Below are positions 7,979 to 18,673 of a stretch of DNA of 64,000 bases, one piece after another (positions within the stretch are counted from its first letter, which is position 1; each line of letters starts with the position of its first letter). This DNA comes from Egibacteraceae bacterium (GTDB taxonomy: Bacteria > Actinomycetota > Nitriliruptoria > Euzebyales > Egibacteraceae). Location of the stretch: NCBI GenBank assembly GCA_030447925.1, contig JAUJNX010000004.1:248001-312000 (forward strand). Reading direction: 5' to 3'. A program made the position numbers and the translations under genes. The notes under the pieces are model-generated. The model was given only the letters and a program-made list of their open reading frames with translations. It did no database searches and was not told the origin of the DNA.

Positions 7979-10900
7979 GTGGAGCGGCGGGTGCTGTGCG
8001 TCACCGGCATCAGCGGGGGCGGCGCCGTCCTGGACCTCCTCCGCCTCCGCGGGGTGGCCGAGGCCGACTCCGCGGCCTTCACCGCGGTCGGGTCGGACGT
8101 GGCGGCCGCGCTGGGGGCCGCCCACGGCGTGCCGCCCGGCCTGCCGCCCGGGTGGGGCGACGCCGAGGAGCTGGCGCCGCTGCGCGCGCGGGCCGCGGCG
8201 CTGGTGGCCGCGCTGCCCGGGCGCGCGGTCGCGTGGCACGACCCGGGCGCTGCCCTGGTCCTGCCGTTCTGGCAGCGCGTCACCCCGCTGGTGACGGTCC
8301 TGTCGGTCCCCGACCCGGCGCCCCTGCTGGACGGCCCGGATCCGGCCGCGGTCGCGGACCGCTGGCTGCGCACGCTCGCCGAGGCCCTGCGCGCCGACCC
8401 GGCCGCGGTGGTCGTCGACCCGGCCGCCGGGTCGCTGCCGCCCGCGCTGACCGCGCTGCTGCCCGCGGCCCCCGCGCCCGCCCCGGGCCCCGCGCCCGCC
8501 GCCGCCGCGCCCGCGCCCGCCGCCGCCGCGCCCGCGCCCGCCGCCGCCGCGCCCGCGCCCGCCGCGGGCCTCGTGCCCGCTGCCGCGCTCGCGTCCGCCG
8601 CAGCTCTGGCGCCGGCCGGGGCGGCGGCGGTCGCCGCGCACCGGCTGCTGGTCGCCGACCGGGCGGGGGCGGGGCGCTGCTCGCCGGGCTCGCGGCGGGC
8701 TGGGCGGGACACGCGGAGGCCGGGCGGCTGGCGGCCGAGGTCGCGCGGCTGTCGGGGCACGTGGCGCTGGAGCGCGCGGCCGCCCGCGACGCCGACCGGC
8801 GCGCCCACCGCCTCGACGAGGACCTCGAGCGCGCCCGCCGCGAGCTGGCCATCGCCCGCGACCGGGTCGACCGGCTGCGCGCCCGGCCGGGGGTCCGCGC
8901 CGCCATCGCGATCGGGCGCCGGGTCGGCCCGCTGCGCGACGCCGTCGTCCCCGGCCGCCGGGCGCGCCGCCCGGACCGGCCAGCGCCGCAGGCCGCGGGC
9001 GCCGGGTCCGTGCCCGATCGCTGGGCCGCGCCGCCGCACGTCACGATCGTCATGCCGGTCCACGACGCGCCGGAGGAGCTGCGCCGCTGCCTGAGCGCGC
9101 TGCGCCGCTGCACGACCGGCGACGCCGACCTGCTGCTCCTCGACGACGCCAGCCCCGACCCCGACGTCGCCCCGCTGCTCGCCGACGCGGCCACCTGGCC
9201 GCGCGTCCGGGTGCTGCGCAACGACCGCAACCTCGGCTTCGTGCCCACCGCCAACCGCGGCATGGCCCTGGCGCCGGGCGACGTCGTCCTGCTGAACAGC
9301 GACACCGAGGTCACCCCGGGCTGGCTGGCGGGGCTCCAGCAGGCGGCCTACGCCGGGGACCGGGTCGGGTCGGCCACCGCGGTCTCCGACAACGCGGGCG
9401 CGTTCTCGGTGCCCGTGCCCGGCGGGCCGAACACCCTGCCCGCGTGGGCGCACCGCGACGCGGCCGGGCGGGCGCTGCGGCGCGCCGGCCCCCGCGTGCG
9501 CCCGACGGGCCCGACCGGCAACGGCTTCTGCATGTACCTGCGCCGCGCCGCGCTGGACGAGGTCGGCCTCCTGGACGCCGCGCACTTCCCCCGCGGGTAC
9601 GGGGAGGAGAACGACCTGGGGATGCGCATGGTCGGCGCCGGGTGGGCCAACGTCGTGGACGACGCCACCCTGGTCTTCCACGCGCGGACGGCGAGCTTCG
9701 GCGACGCGAAGCGCGACCTGCTGCGGGCCGGGCGCGCGCAGGTCGACGCGCTGCACCCCACCTACACCGCGCACGTGCGCGCCTTCGTCGGCGGCGAGCC
9801 GCTGCGCCGGGTGCAGCAGCGGGCTGCGCGCGCGCCCTGCGCGACCTCGACGCCCGGCCCCGCGTCCTGCTGGTGGGCGCCGGCGCCGGGGCCGCCGATG
9901 CGGGCGCGCACTGGGAGGCGCTGGTGCTGCGGGCCGGCCGCGACCGCCTGACCCTGCGCGGGGCGGCCGGGGAGCGGGGACCTGGCCGCGGGACGCGGGG
10001 GCTGGCGCGCGTCCTGGTCGACGAGGGCATCGACGTCGTGCACGCGCCCGACGGCCCGGCCGACGTGCTCGCCGCGGCCCGCGCGCTCGGCATCCCCGCC
10101 GTGCGCGGTCCCGCGGGCGCGGGCGAGGACCTCGACCTGCGCTGCCGGGGGCGCTGCTGCGCGCGCGCACCTTCGGCACGGTGGCCGGGCGCGGCCCGGC
10201 GCCGGTGCGGGTCGCGGTGCTGGGCGGCGGCCCGGTCGCGCGGGCGCGGGTGCACGCGCCGTGGTGCCACCCGTCGGTGACGCCCGAGGCGCGCGCGGCG
10301 GTCGCCGACCCCGCCGACCCGGGAGCGGGGGCGGACGCCCTGGTCGTCGCGGCGGCGGGGCTCGACGCGGGCGCGGCGGCGGCGGTGGTCGCGGCCCGCG
10401 CCGCGCGCGACCTGCACCTGGTCGTCGACCTCACCGGCCTGCGCGGCGCGGCCGACCCCGACCTGCTGCGCGCGGCCGATGTCGTGGTCGTCCCCGCCGC
10501 GGGCCGCACGGCCTCGACGGGGTGGGCGCCCGCGCGGGGCGCGTGGTGGTGGTGCCCGACGCACTGGACGAGGGCGCCTGGCTGCGCCGCCCGCCCGCGC
10601 CGCCGCGGCCGCGGGACGGCACCGTGCGGGTGCTGGCGCTGGGCTGGACCGCCGGGCCCGACGACCTCGAGCTGCTCCGCCCGGCGCTGGAGGAGCTCGG
10701 GCCGGGGTGGTCGCTCGACGTCGCCGGCGGGACGGGCGAGGGGGCTGGTACCGGCGCCTCGCGCCGCCCGCGGGGACGTGGCGCGCTGGCCGGGACTGCG
10801 GGCGGGCCGGTGGGACCTGGCCGTGGCGCCCCTGGCGGGCGACGGCGCGCTCGCGGGCGACCAGGCGTTCCTGGAGCACGCGGCGCTGGGCCTGCCCGGG

Positions 10901-11125
10901 GTCTACAGCGACACCGGGCCCTACGCGGCCGGGGTGCGCGACGGCGACACCGGGCTGCTCGCCGGCGACCCGGACGGGTGGGCCAAGGCGCTGCGCCGCC
11001 TGGCGGAGGACCCCGACCTGCGCGCGGCGCTCGCCGCGCGGGCCCGGGCGACGGTGGTCGCCCACCGGCTGCTCGCCTCCCAGGCGGACACCCACCTCGC
11101 CCTCCTGCGACCACGCGGCGACTGA
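7979..11125 (+). pseudogene. Large multidomain glycosyltransferase, frameshifted (possibly sequence error)
   Basis: Reading across frame changes gives one protein of about 1,050 residues. Domains in order: an N-terminal alpha/beta domain resembling degenerate sulfotransferases (VLCVTGISGGG); an Ala/Pro repeat linker; a coiled coil (LDEDLERARRELAIARDRVD); a GT2 domain (HVTIVMPVHDAP, LLLDDASPD, LLNSDTEV, GYGEENDLGMR); and a C-terminal GT4-like domain ending LAALARARATVV-like. Frame changes fall near 8665, 9830, 10150, 10505, 10740 and 10780, all in G/C runs. GTG start with a GGGGAGG site upstream. It probably builds the exported glycan. Either the sequence has single-base errors or the gene is decayed; both halves remain well conserved, which favours errors. 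Confidence 0.7.
8491..8566 (+). repeat. 21-bp tandem repeat coding PAPAAAA linker
   Basis: About three and a half copies of a 21-bp unit encode PAPAAAA inside the first large glycosyltransferase gene, between its N-terminal domain and coiled coil. Probably a flexible linker that can change copy number. Confidence 0.7.
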
Positions 11126-11134
11126 GGTGCACCC

Positions 11135-11264
11135 ATGAGCGTCGAAGGCCGAAGGCCGGAGTCCGTGCTGGCGAGCCGCCCGGCGACTGAGGTGCACCCA
11201 TGAGCGTCGCAGGCCGAAGGCCGGAGTCCGTGCTGGCGAGCCGCCCGGCGATTGAGGTGCACCC
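11135..11264 (+). repeat. Two 65-bp tandem units, each an RBS plus mini-ORF
   Basis: ATG codons at 11135, 11200 and 11265 are spaced exactly 65 bp and each is preceded by GAGGTGCACCC. The first two open 22-codon mini-ORFs (MSVEGRRPESVLASRPATEV then HP, and a variant with Ala at position 4). Each mini-ORF stop TGA overlaps the next ATG as ATGA. The third ATG is the start of the next large gene. A homologous pair lies at 34335-34464 on the other strand, again exactly before a gene start. Confidence 0.9.
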
Positions 11265-14200
11265 ATGAGCGGAGGACGGATGCGGATCGCGATCGCGGGG
11301 ACGGCGGAGGCGGCGGAGGCGCGCGCGGCGCTGGGCGACCGGCTCGGGCTGGTCGAGGTGGTCGACGGCGTGGACGCCGAGGGCCTGGTGGTCCGCGGCG
11401 ACCCGGTGGAGGCGCTGCCCGCGCTGCTGGCGGCGCCGCGGCGGGGATCCCCGCCGTCTGGGACCTCCCCGCCGACGCGGCGGACCCCGCGCCGCCGTGG
11501 CTGGCGGGGCGCTGCCGCTGGCGACCGTGGTGCTGACCCCGGCGGCCGCGGCCCTGTCCGCGCTGGCCCCGTCCGCCGACCTGGCCGCCCCGGCCGGGCC
11601 GGGCGAGAGCGCGGGACCTGGCCGCCGCCGCCCTGATCGAGGGGCCGTCGCCGGATCCGGCCCGCCGCGCGGCCGCGGCGACCCTGGCGGGCACGCTCGC
11701 CCGGCGCGCGGCGGCGCTGGAGCGGGAGGTGGCCGACCTGGCCGCCCGCGCCGCCGCCGCCGAGGCCGACCGCGGGCAGGCCGCCAGCGAGGCGGCGCAG
11801 CTGGAGGAGCAGGTCGGCGACCAGTCCGCTCGGGCGGCCGCTGCGGCGGCCGACGCCGCCGGCGCGCGCGCCGCCGCCGCCCGGGTGGAGGCGGCGCTGG
11901 CCGCAGCCGAGGCGGACGCGGCGGGCTGGCGGGAGCGGGCGGAGCAGGCGGTCGCGGCGCTCGGGCGGGTGGGCGACGACATCGCCGCCGAGCGCGAGCG
12001 CGCCGAGGCGGTGCAGGAGGAGGCCGCGGCCCTGCGCGCACAGCTCGCCGCCCAGCGCGCCCGCGCCGACGAGGCGGTCGCGGAGGCGGCCCGCGGCGCG
12101 GCGCGCGAGGAGCAGTCGCGCGAGGTGCGCGAGCGCCTGCGCGAGGCCGAGCGGCGGCTGTCCGCGCTGAGCGGGCGCCGCGAGGTGCGCCTGGCCCTGG
12201 GCGCGACCGCGGCCCTGCGCCCGGCCCGCGCGGCGGCCCGGCGGCTGCTGGCCGCCGCCGCCGCCGCGGCGCCCGCCCGCACCGGGCGCCGGGCGCGGCG
12301 CGCCCGCCCCGCCACCGCCGAGGAGCGCGACGAGCTGGGCGCCCGCGTCCTGGCCGCCCTCCCCCGCCGGGCAGCGGCGCCGGGCCGCGCGTGCAGGTCC
12401 TGGTCCGCCGGTCCGGCGCGGAGGCCCTGGAGCGCTGCCTGCGCGCCCTGACCGACACCGGCTACCGCGCCCTGGACGTCACCGTCACCGATGCCCCGCT
12501 GGCCGACGCCCCCGGCGACGCGCCCCTGGTCCTGGCCCTGGACGACGAGGTCGAGCCGATCGGCACCGGCTGGCTCGCCAGCCTGGTGCGGACCCTGGCC
12601 GACACCGGCGCGGCGGCGGCCGGCCCGGTCCTGGTCGACCGCGCCGACCTGACCGTCGCGGCCCGCGGGATCGGCCTGGGCGGGGGCGACGGCGTGCCCG
12701 CCCCGCACCCCCTCGGCGCCGGCGAGGACCCCCTGCCCCCGGGCGGGGTCCGCGCCGTCCCCGCCCTCCCGCGCGAGTGCCTGCTGGTCCGCCGCGACGC
12801 CCTGGCCGCCGCGACCCGCGACGGCGACCACGTCGACCTGAGCCTGGCCCTGCGCGCCGCGGGCCACCGCGTGGTGGTGGACGGCGGCGCCGTCGCCTGG
12901 TGCCGCGCGGTCCGTCCCGGCGACCCGGCCCGGGTCGCGGACCGCTGGGGCCCGCAGGCGTTCCGCGAGGTCTTCCTCGACCGCCTGGCGGGCACGGGCG
13001 CCTGGTCCGACGACCCCTCCACGTCGCCATCACCGTGGCCCTGGACGACCCCCGCGGCGGCCCGGAGTGGGGAGACCGCCGCCCGGTTGGGCGCCGCGCT
13101 GGCCCGGCTGGGCTGGCGGGTCACCCTCGCCGAGCGCCATGCCGGCCGGTGGTACCGCCTGCCCGCCGGCATCGACATCGTGGTCAACCTGCTCGACGAC
13201 TTCGACGTCACCCGCGCCCCGGCCGGCGCCGTCACCGTCGCCTGGGTGCACGGGGCGCCGACCGCTGGGTCGCGCGGCCGTGGTTCGCCGACCACGACCT
13301 GGTGCTGGCCACCTCGCGGCCGGCGCAGGAGCACCTGGAGCGCCAGGGCCCCAAGCGCGTCGCCCTGCTCCCGCTGGCCGCGGACCCGGGCCGGTTCCGC
13401 CCCGACCACGAGGCCGGACCCGGCGCCGACGTGCTGGTCGTCGCGGACCGCGGCCAGGACTCCGGCGCGCTGGAGGCCGCCCTCCCCGCCTGGCCGCGGC
13501 GGGCCTGGACGTGCGCCTGCACGGCGCCGGCTGGGACGCGGTGCCGGCCGTGGCGCCGCTCGCGGGCGGGCCGCTGCCCTCGGACCGCGTGCCCGGCGCC
13601 TACGCCGCCGCGCGCCTGGTCCTGCACGCCGACGCGGCCGCCCGCGCCTGGGACGCCGTCCCCGCCGGCGTCCTGGACGCGATGGCGGCCGGGACGCTGG
13701 TGGTCACCGACGCGGACGCGGCCCGCGACCTGGTCGACGACGACGTCGCGGTCTGGGACCCCGCCGGGGACCCGTCGGCGCTGGTGACGGCGCTGCTGGG
13801 CGACCCGGGCGCCCGCGCGGCGCTGGCCGACCGCCACCGGCGGGCGGTGCTGGCGAGCCACACCGCCGCCGCCCGGGCGCTGCGCCTGCGCGACCTGCTG
13901 GGCGACTGGGCGCGGGCCGAGCGCGTCGGCGTCCTGGCCGGGGTCCCCGCCCGCGCCGAGGCCGCCCGCTGGGGCGACCACGCCTTCGCCCGCGACCTCC
14001 AGCGCCAGCTCGAGCGCCGTGGGCACCCCACCCGGGTGCTGCTGCTGCCCGAGTGGCGCTCGGGGACCGCGGCGCGCTGCGACGCCGTGGTCCACCTGTT
14101 CGGGCTGTCGGACTGGACCCCGCGGCCGGCGCAGGTCAGCGTGCTGTGGAACATCAGCCACCCCGACCTCGTCAGCCCGGCCCGCTGCGACGCCTACGAC

Positions 14201-14950
14201 CTGGTGCTCGCCGGGTCGGCCCAGCGGGCGGCCGAGCTGGCGCCGCGGACCTCGACCCCGGTCGCGGCGCTGGCGCAGGCGACGGACCCGGAGCGCTTCC
14301 TCCCCGACCCCAGCGGCCCGGCGCACGCGCTGCTGTTCGTGGGCAACTCGCGGCGGGCGCGGCGGCGGATCCTGGCCGACCTGCTGCCCACCCGCCACGA
14401 CCTCGCGGTCTACGGGCGCAACTGGACCCCCGGCCTGATCGATCCGCGCCACGTCCGCGGCGAGCACGTCCCCAACGCCGAGCTGCACCGCTGGTACGCC
14501 TCGGCGGCGATCGTGCTGAACGACCACTGGGAGGACATGCGCGCCGCCGGCTACCTGTCGAACCGGCTGTACGACGCGCTGGCGGCGGGGGCGTTCGTGA
14601 TCTCCGACCACGTCGAGGGCATCGAGGAGGCGTTCGACGGCGGGGTGGTCACCTACCGGGACCGCGTGGAGCTGGCCGCGCTGGTCGACCGCTACCTGGC
14701 CGACCCGCAGGCCCGCCGGGAGGTCGCGGCCAGGGGCCGGGCCGCGGTCCTGGCCCGCCACACCTTCGCCCACCGCGCCGAGGAGCTGCTGCGCCTGGCC
14801 CGCCCGCTGCTCGGCGCGCGCCCGCTGGGCATCGGGCCGGGCGCCGTCGACCTGACCGCGGTGGCGGACCCCGCCGGGGGCACGGTGGTGCTGGACCGCG
14901 TCCTGGACCTGGAGCCGGCCGCCGAGCCGTCGCCGGAGGGCCGGCGGTGA
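11265..14950 (+). pseudogene. Second large multidomain glycosyltransferase, frameshifted (possibly sequence error)
   Basis: Reading across frame changes gives about 1,230 residues. Order: a short N-terminal domain (MRIAIAGTAEAAEARAALG); a long Ala/Glu/Arg coiled coil (about 11700-12200); a GT2-like domain (QVLVRRSGAEALERCLRAL); a GT4-like domain (DHDLVLATSRPAQEHL); and a C-terminal CgeB/Glyco_trans_1_2-like domain with VLWNISHPDLV, LLFVGNSRRARRRIL and YLSNRLYDALAAGAFVISD. Frame changes fall near 11440, 11500, 11610, 12385, 13015, 13060, 13257 and 13497. The final 480 codons (13500-14950) are uninterrupted. The stop overlaps the next gene by GTGA. Same architecture style as the preceding gene. 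Confidence 0.7.
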
Positions 14951-16257
14951 CCGGGCGGCTGCAGCGCATCCCGGGCCGCGCCGCGACCATCAGCCGGCGC
15001 CTGGGCGCCGCCGCCCGCGAGCGCCAGGTGCGCGAGCGCCTCATCCGCCTGCCGCCCCCGCCGGCCGACACGCGCACGATCTCGCTGGTGGTCGTGTCGC
15101 GCGAGGGCCGCGACCGGCTGGCGCGCCTGCTGCCCGCCCTCTGGCGCACGCTGCGGCCCGGCGTCCAGATCCTGGTGGTCGACGTCGGCGGGGACCGCCC
15201 GACCCGGCGGTACCTGTCCGGCCAGCGCGACGTCGAACTGATCGAGGTCCCCGGGAACCTTCCGCCGGCGGCGGCCGTCAACGCGGGCGCCGACCGCGCC
15301 ACCGGCGACCTGCTCTGCCTGCTCAACGACGAGCTCGAGCCGCTCACCCCCCGCTGGCTGGAGCGGATGCGCGGCGCGCTGACCGGCGACGTGGGCGTGG
15401 TCGGGGCGCAGCTGGTCCACCCCCGCCAGGCGCTGCTGTCGGGGTCGCGGCGCGACCTGACCGTGCAGCACCGCGGCATCGCCTTCGTGCCCGTGCCGGG
15501 CGAGGTCCCGCGCGCGGAGCACCTGCGCCAACCGCGGCCCGCCCTGGGCGGCACCGTCGTGGAGGTCGCCGCGGTCAGCGGCGCGGCGCTGCTGCTGGAG
15601 CGGCGGACGTGGGCGGAGCTGGGCGGCCTGGACGAGGGCTACGTGCACGGCGCGGCCGACGTCGACCTGTGCTGGCGCGTGCGCCGGACCGGCCGGCGGG
15701 TCGTGGTCGTCGACGACGTGGTCCTGCTCCACCACGGCCGGGCGGCGCGCCGCCTGGACGAGGCCGCCGCCCGCGCCGGCCTCCAGGCGCCCGACTGGCG
15801 GCGCTTCGCGGCCCTGCACGGCGCCGAGGTCACCCGGGCGGTGGCCCTGGACCGGCTGACTGGCCGCAGGGTGCTGACCCGGGCGGCCTACCGCGCCGTC
15901 GTCCTGCCAGCCCCCGGCGCCGGTGCGCACGGGAACGCCGACCGCCTGGCGCGCGCGCTGCGCGGCCTGGGCTGGAGCGCCTCGGTGCCGGCGGGCCGCG
16001 CGGTGCCCGACGCGGCCGACCTCGTCGTCGTCGCCGGGCCCGGCCTGGACCCCGCCCCGCTGCGCCGGCCGGGGCGCGCCGTCGCCGCCTGGGTGCGCGG
16101 GGGCGGGGGGGAGGCGGCCGGCACGGCGGGGCGGGTCTGGGAGGAGGTGGTGGCCGCCGCCGCCCCCGCCGTCGCCGCCGCGGTGCTGCGCGACGCCCTC
16201 GTCGCGGGCGACGCGGATTCCCGTTTCCAGACGACCGGTCGGCTTCGTACGTATTAA
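14947..16257 (+). CDS. GT2-family glycosyltransferase
   Basis: 436 residues, frame intact. The GT-A fold starts near residue 38 (TISLVVVSREGRDRLARLL). Donor-binding VVDVGG and LLCLLNDELEPL (variant DXD region) follow, then VSGAALLLERRTWAELGG and DEGYVHGAADVDLCWRVRR, which are typical of WbbL/rhamnosyltransferase-like GT2 enzymes. The last 120 residues form a second, unrecognised alpha/beta region. GTG start overlaps the upstream stop (GTGA), so it is translationally coupled to the large glycosyltransferase. Role: chain extension of the surface glycan; sugar unknown. Confidence 0.87.
   Translation: MTGRLQRIPGRAATISRRLGAAARERQVRERLIRLPPPPADTRTISLVVVSREGRDRLARLLPALWRTLRPGVQILVVDVGGDRPTRRYLSGQRDVELIEVPGNLPPAAAVNAGADRATGDLLCLLNDELEPLTPRWLERMRGALTGDVGVVGAQLVHPRQALLSGSRRDLTVQHRGIAFVPVPGEVPRAEHLRQPRPALGGTVVEVAAVSGAALLLERRTWAELGGLDEGYVHGAADVDLCWRVRRTGRRVVVVDDVVLLHHGRAARRLDEAAARAGLQAPDWRRFAALHGAEVTRAVALDRLTGRRVLTRAAYRAVVLPAPGAGAHGNADRLARALRGLGWSASVPAGRAVPDAADLVVVAGPGLDPAPLRRPGRAVAAWVRGGGGEAAGTAGRVWEEVVAAAAPAVAAAVLRDALVAGDADSRFQTTGRLRTY
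16247..16253 (+). promoter_or_regulatory. GTACGT motif, copy 2
   Basis: GTACGTA lies 28 bp before the permease ATG, in an AT-rich patch (GTATTAAGG) that overlaps the end of the GT2 gene. Member of the five-copy island motif set. Confidence 0.4.
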
Positions 16258-16281
16258 GGCTTTCAGGTAGAGTCCGGAGCC

Positions 16282-17133
16282 ATGGCCAGCACTGTGGACG
16301 CCGTCCTCGCCGAGCACCCGGAACTCGTCCGCCTGGGGGGACGCCCGCCGCTGGGCGTCTACCTGCGCGACCTGTGGGCCCGCCGCGAGTTCGCCGTCAC
16401 CGTGCCGCTCGGCGAGCTGCGCGCCCAGCACATGGACACCGCGCTGGGCAGCAGCTGGCACGTCCTCAACCCGCTGATCTCCGCGGGGATCTACTACATG
16501 GTCTTCGGCGTCGTGCTCAACGCCCGCGCCGACGTCGCGAACTACCCGGCGTTCCTGGTCACCGGCATGTTCGTCTACTACTACACCCAGCGCACCGTGG
16601 CCGCGGGGGCGCGGACCGTCGTCACCAACATGCGGCTCATCCAGAGCCTCACGTTCCCCCGCGCGATCCTGCCGATCGCCGCCGCCGTGCGCGAGAGCAT
16701 CGCCCAGGGACCCGTCGTCGCCGTCCTGCTGGGCCTGGTGCTGCTGACCGGCGAACGGCCCGCCTGGGGCTGGCTGGGGCTGCTGCCCGCCTACGCGCTG
16801 CAGGCCGCGTTCAACGCCGGGGTCGCCCTGACCGCGGGGCGGGCGACGTTCCACTTCCGCGACATCGAGCAGCTCCTGCCCTACCTGCTGCGGCTGTGGC
16901 TGTACCTGTCGGGGATCTTCTTCACCGCCGACCGCATCCCCGCGGGCTGGGCCCGCACGCTGTTCGAGCTCAACCCCATGCACGTGTACGTCCGCCTCGC
17001 CCGGGAGCTGCTGCTGGACGGCGCCGCCACCCCGTCGGTGTGGGCCCTGGCGGCCGGGTGGGCGCTGGCCGCCCTGGTCGGCGGGTTCGTCTTCTTCCAG
17101 CGCGAGGAGGGGCAGTACGGCCGTGGCTGGTGA
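16282..17133 (+). CDS. Polysaccharide ABC exporter, permease subunit (Wzm/TagG-like)
   Basis: Inner-membrane half of an ABC-2 type exporter that moves lipid-linked glycan across the membrane. 283 residues with six predicted membrane spans from about residue 60. ABC-2 signatures include LGSSWHVLNPLISAGIYYMV, YYYTQRTVAAGARTVVTN and LFELNPMHVYVRLARELLLD near the C-terminus. The stop overlaps the ATPase gene by 11 bp. It is the first gene after a GTACGT motif, so it may start its own transcript. Confidence 0.92.
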   Translation: MASTVDAVLAEHPELVRLGGRPPLGVYLRDLWARREFAVTVPLGELRAQHMDTALGSSWHVLNPLISAGIYYMVFGVVLNARADVANYPAFLVTGMFVYYYTQRTVAAGARTVVTNMRLIQSLTFPRAILPIAAAVRESIAQGPVVAVLLGLVLLTGERPAWGWLGLLPAYALQAAFNAGVALTAGRATFHFRDIEQLLPYLLRLWLYLSGIFFTADRIPAGWARTLFELNPMHVYVRLARELLLDGAATPSVWALAAGWALAALVGGFVFFQREEGQYGRGW

Positions 17134-17902
17134 GCGCACGCAGCTGGAGGACCGCCCGCAGCCGGTCGCCGCGGACCCCGCGGTGGTCGTCGACGGGCTG
17201 TCGGTGACCTACCGGGTCTACGAGGACTCGCGCCGCCCGACCCTGCAGCGGTCGTTCACCGCGCGCTTCCGGCCGCGGCCCTACCGCGCGATCCGGGCGG
17301 TCCAGGACGTCACCGCCGTGATCGGGCGGGGCGAGGCCGTCGGGGTGCTGGGCCGCAACGGGTCGGGCAAGAGCACCTTCCTGCGCGCCGTCGCGGGCCT
17401 GCTGCCGCCCGACAGCGGCGCGGTCCACGCGCGGACCACACCCCTGCTGCTGGGCGTCGCCGCGGCGCTCCAGCCCAACCTGTCGGGGCGGCAGAACGTG
17501 CTGGTCGGCGGGACGGCGCTGGGCATGCGCCGCCGGGACCTGCTCGCACGCACCGGCGAGATCCTGGCCTTCGCGGGCCTGGAGGACTTCGCCGACGTGC
17601 CCCTGCGGGCGTACTCGTCGGGGATGTCCGCGCGCCTGCAGTTCGCGATCGCCACGGCCGTCAGCCCCGAGGTGCTCCTGGTCGACGAGGCCCTGGCCGT
17701 CGGCGACGCGGAGTTCCGCCGGCGCAGCGCCGACCGCATCCAGGAGCTGCTCGCTGGTGCGGGCACCGTCTTCCTGGTCAGCCACAGCCTGTCGACCATC
17801 CGCGAGATCTGCACCCGCGCGCTCTGGCTCGACCAGGGCCGCCTGGTCCTCGACGGTCCGGTCGCCGAGGTCAGCGCCGCCTACGAGGCGGCCACCACCT
17901 GA
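17123..17902 (+). CDS. Polysaccharide ABC exporter, ATP-binding subunit (Wzt/TagH-like)
   Basis: ATPase powering the adjacent permease. 259 residues. Walker A GRNGSGKSTF near 77, signature YSSGMSARLQFAIA near 157, Walker B VLLVDEALAVGDAEF near 177, switch His in FLVSHSLSTI near 217. The N-terminal extension before the first strand (YRVYEDSRRPTLQRSF) is typical of O-antigen and teichoic-acid exporters. It lacks the C-terminal glycan-recognition domain of long Wzt proteins, so export is probably not coupled to a chain-end cap. Confidence 0.93.
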   Translation: MAGERTQLEDRPQPVAADPAVVVDGLSVTYRVYEDSRRPTLQRSFTARFRPRPYRAIRAVQDVTAVIGRGEAVGVLGRNGSGKSTFLRAVAGLLPPDSGAVHARTTPLLLGVAAALQPNLSGRQNVLVGGTALGMRRRDLLARTGEILAFAGLEDFADVPLRAYSSGMSARLQFAIATAVSPEVLLVDEALAVGDAEFRRRSADRIQELLAGAGTVFLVSHSLSTIREICTRALWLDQGRLVLDGPVAEVSAAYEAATT

Positions 17903-17905
17903 CCC

Positions 17906-17932
17906 CCTGGGCCCGCCCCTCGGGGACCCAGG
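17906..17932. terminator. Stem-loop after the exporter operon
   Basis: Arms CCTGGG (17906-17911) and CCCAGG (17927-17932) with an inner CCCG/CGGG pairing lie just after the ATPase stop. No T-run follows, so termination is inferred. Confidence 0.4.
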
Positions 17933-17934
17933 TC

Positions 17935-17941
17935 TACGTAC
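17935..17941 (-). promoter_or_regulatory. GTACGT motif, copy 3
   Basis: TACGTAC on the plus strand (GTACGTA on minus), 25 bp before the ATG of the membrane protein at 17967, in an AT-rich patch that also holds GGGTACATAACG. Confidence 0.4.
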
Positions 17942-17966
17942 CTCTCTTTTGGGTACATAACGTGCG

Positions 17967-18575
17967 ATGAACCCCAGCGTCGTGGTTGCCGCGCTCGTCG
18001 GTCTGGTGGTGCTCACCCTCATCGGCATGGTCGCCAACTGGATCCCCCAGCCACGGTGGCTGCCCCGCCAGCTGCTCCCCTACGTGCTGGCGCTGCTGAT
18101 CGTGGCGGCCGTGCTCCTGGGCCTGGGGACACCGCCCGCGCGGGTCGCGGCCGCCGATGTCACGATCGTCACACCTCCCGCCGGCGCCGTCGTGCGCGAG
18201 CGCCCGACCGCGTTCATGGGCTCGATCGAGGGGTCGCTGGCGAACGAGCACGCGCTCTGGGGCGTCATCCGCGCCGAGGGCGAGGACCTGTTCCACCCCA
18301 TGGACGAGGAGTGCACCGTGACCGGTCCCTCCTGGATCTGCCCGCCCCTGTACATCGGGTTGGAGGAGGGTGGGGACGAGGGGCAGCGCTTCGAGATCCG
18401 GCTGATCGACGCGGACCCCGCAACGGTGCGCACGCTCGAGACCTACGCCCTGCGGGACAAGAGCGGGCCGGACGCCTACCGGGGCATCGAACTCCCGGCG
18501 TCGGCGCAGACCCTGGTCGTCCAGACGGTGGTCCGCGGTGCTCCCCCGGGCCCGGACGGGTCAGGGGGCGGGTAG
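17967..18575 (+). CDS. Membrane-anchored protein with extracellular beta domain, unknown function
   Basis: 202 residues. Two hydrophobic segments (about 4-25 and 38-55) are followed by an external domain that begins VTIVTPPAGAVVRERPTAFMG and reads like a single immunoglobulin-type or surface-binding sandwich. Cys residues in EECTVTGPSWICPP could form a disulfide. No catalytic motif. Its position after the exporter and its own GTACGT motif suggest an envelope role in glycan display. I do not recognise a named family. Confidence 0.75.
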   Translation: MNPSVVVAALVGLVVLTLIGMVANWIPQPRWLPRQLLPYVLALLIVAAVLLGLGTPPARVAAADVTIVTPPAGAVVRERPTAFMGSIEGSLANEHALWGVIRAEGEDLFHPMDEECTVTGPSWICPPLYIGLEEGGDEGQRFEIRLIDADPATVRTLETYALRDKSGPDAYRGIELPASAQTLVVQTVVRGAPPGPDGSGGG

Positions 18576-18581
18576 TCCCCC

Positions 18582-18606
18582 GGGGAGGGGAGGTAGTCCC
18601 TTCCGC
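18582..18606 (+). promoter_or_regulatory. Conserved leader dyad before pectate-lyase gene 1
   Basis: GGGGAGGGG and CCCTTCC form an imperfect dyad about 70 bp before the start codon. GTCCCTTCCGC and a following CAT are shared with the leader of the second pectate-lyase gene (23041-23063). GGTAGTCCC also occurs twice here (18571 and 18592). Candidate operator. Confidence 0.35.
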
Positions 18607-18673
18607 TCATGGATGAGGTTCGGCGCAGCTCCGACCTCTCAGGCATCACTCGCCTGGGAGACGGAGACCGCTC

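Noticed and set aside
18601-18673. Possible riboswitch upstream of pectate-lyase gene 1
   Set aside because: No match to the c-di-GMP, c-di-AMP or other riboswitch cores I know, and the second gene's leader does not conserve the pairing beyond the short dyad.
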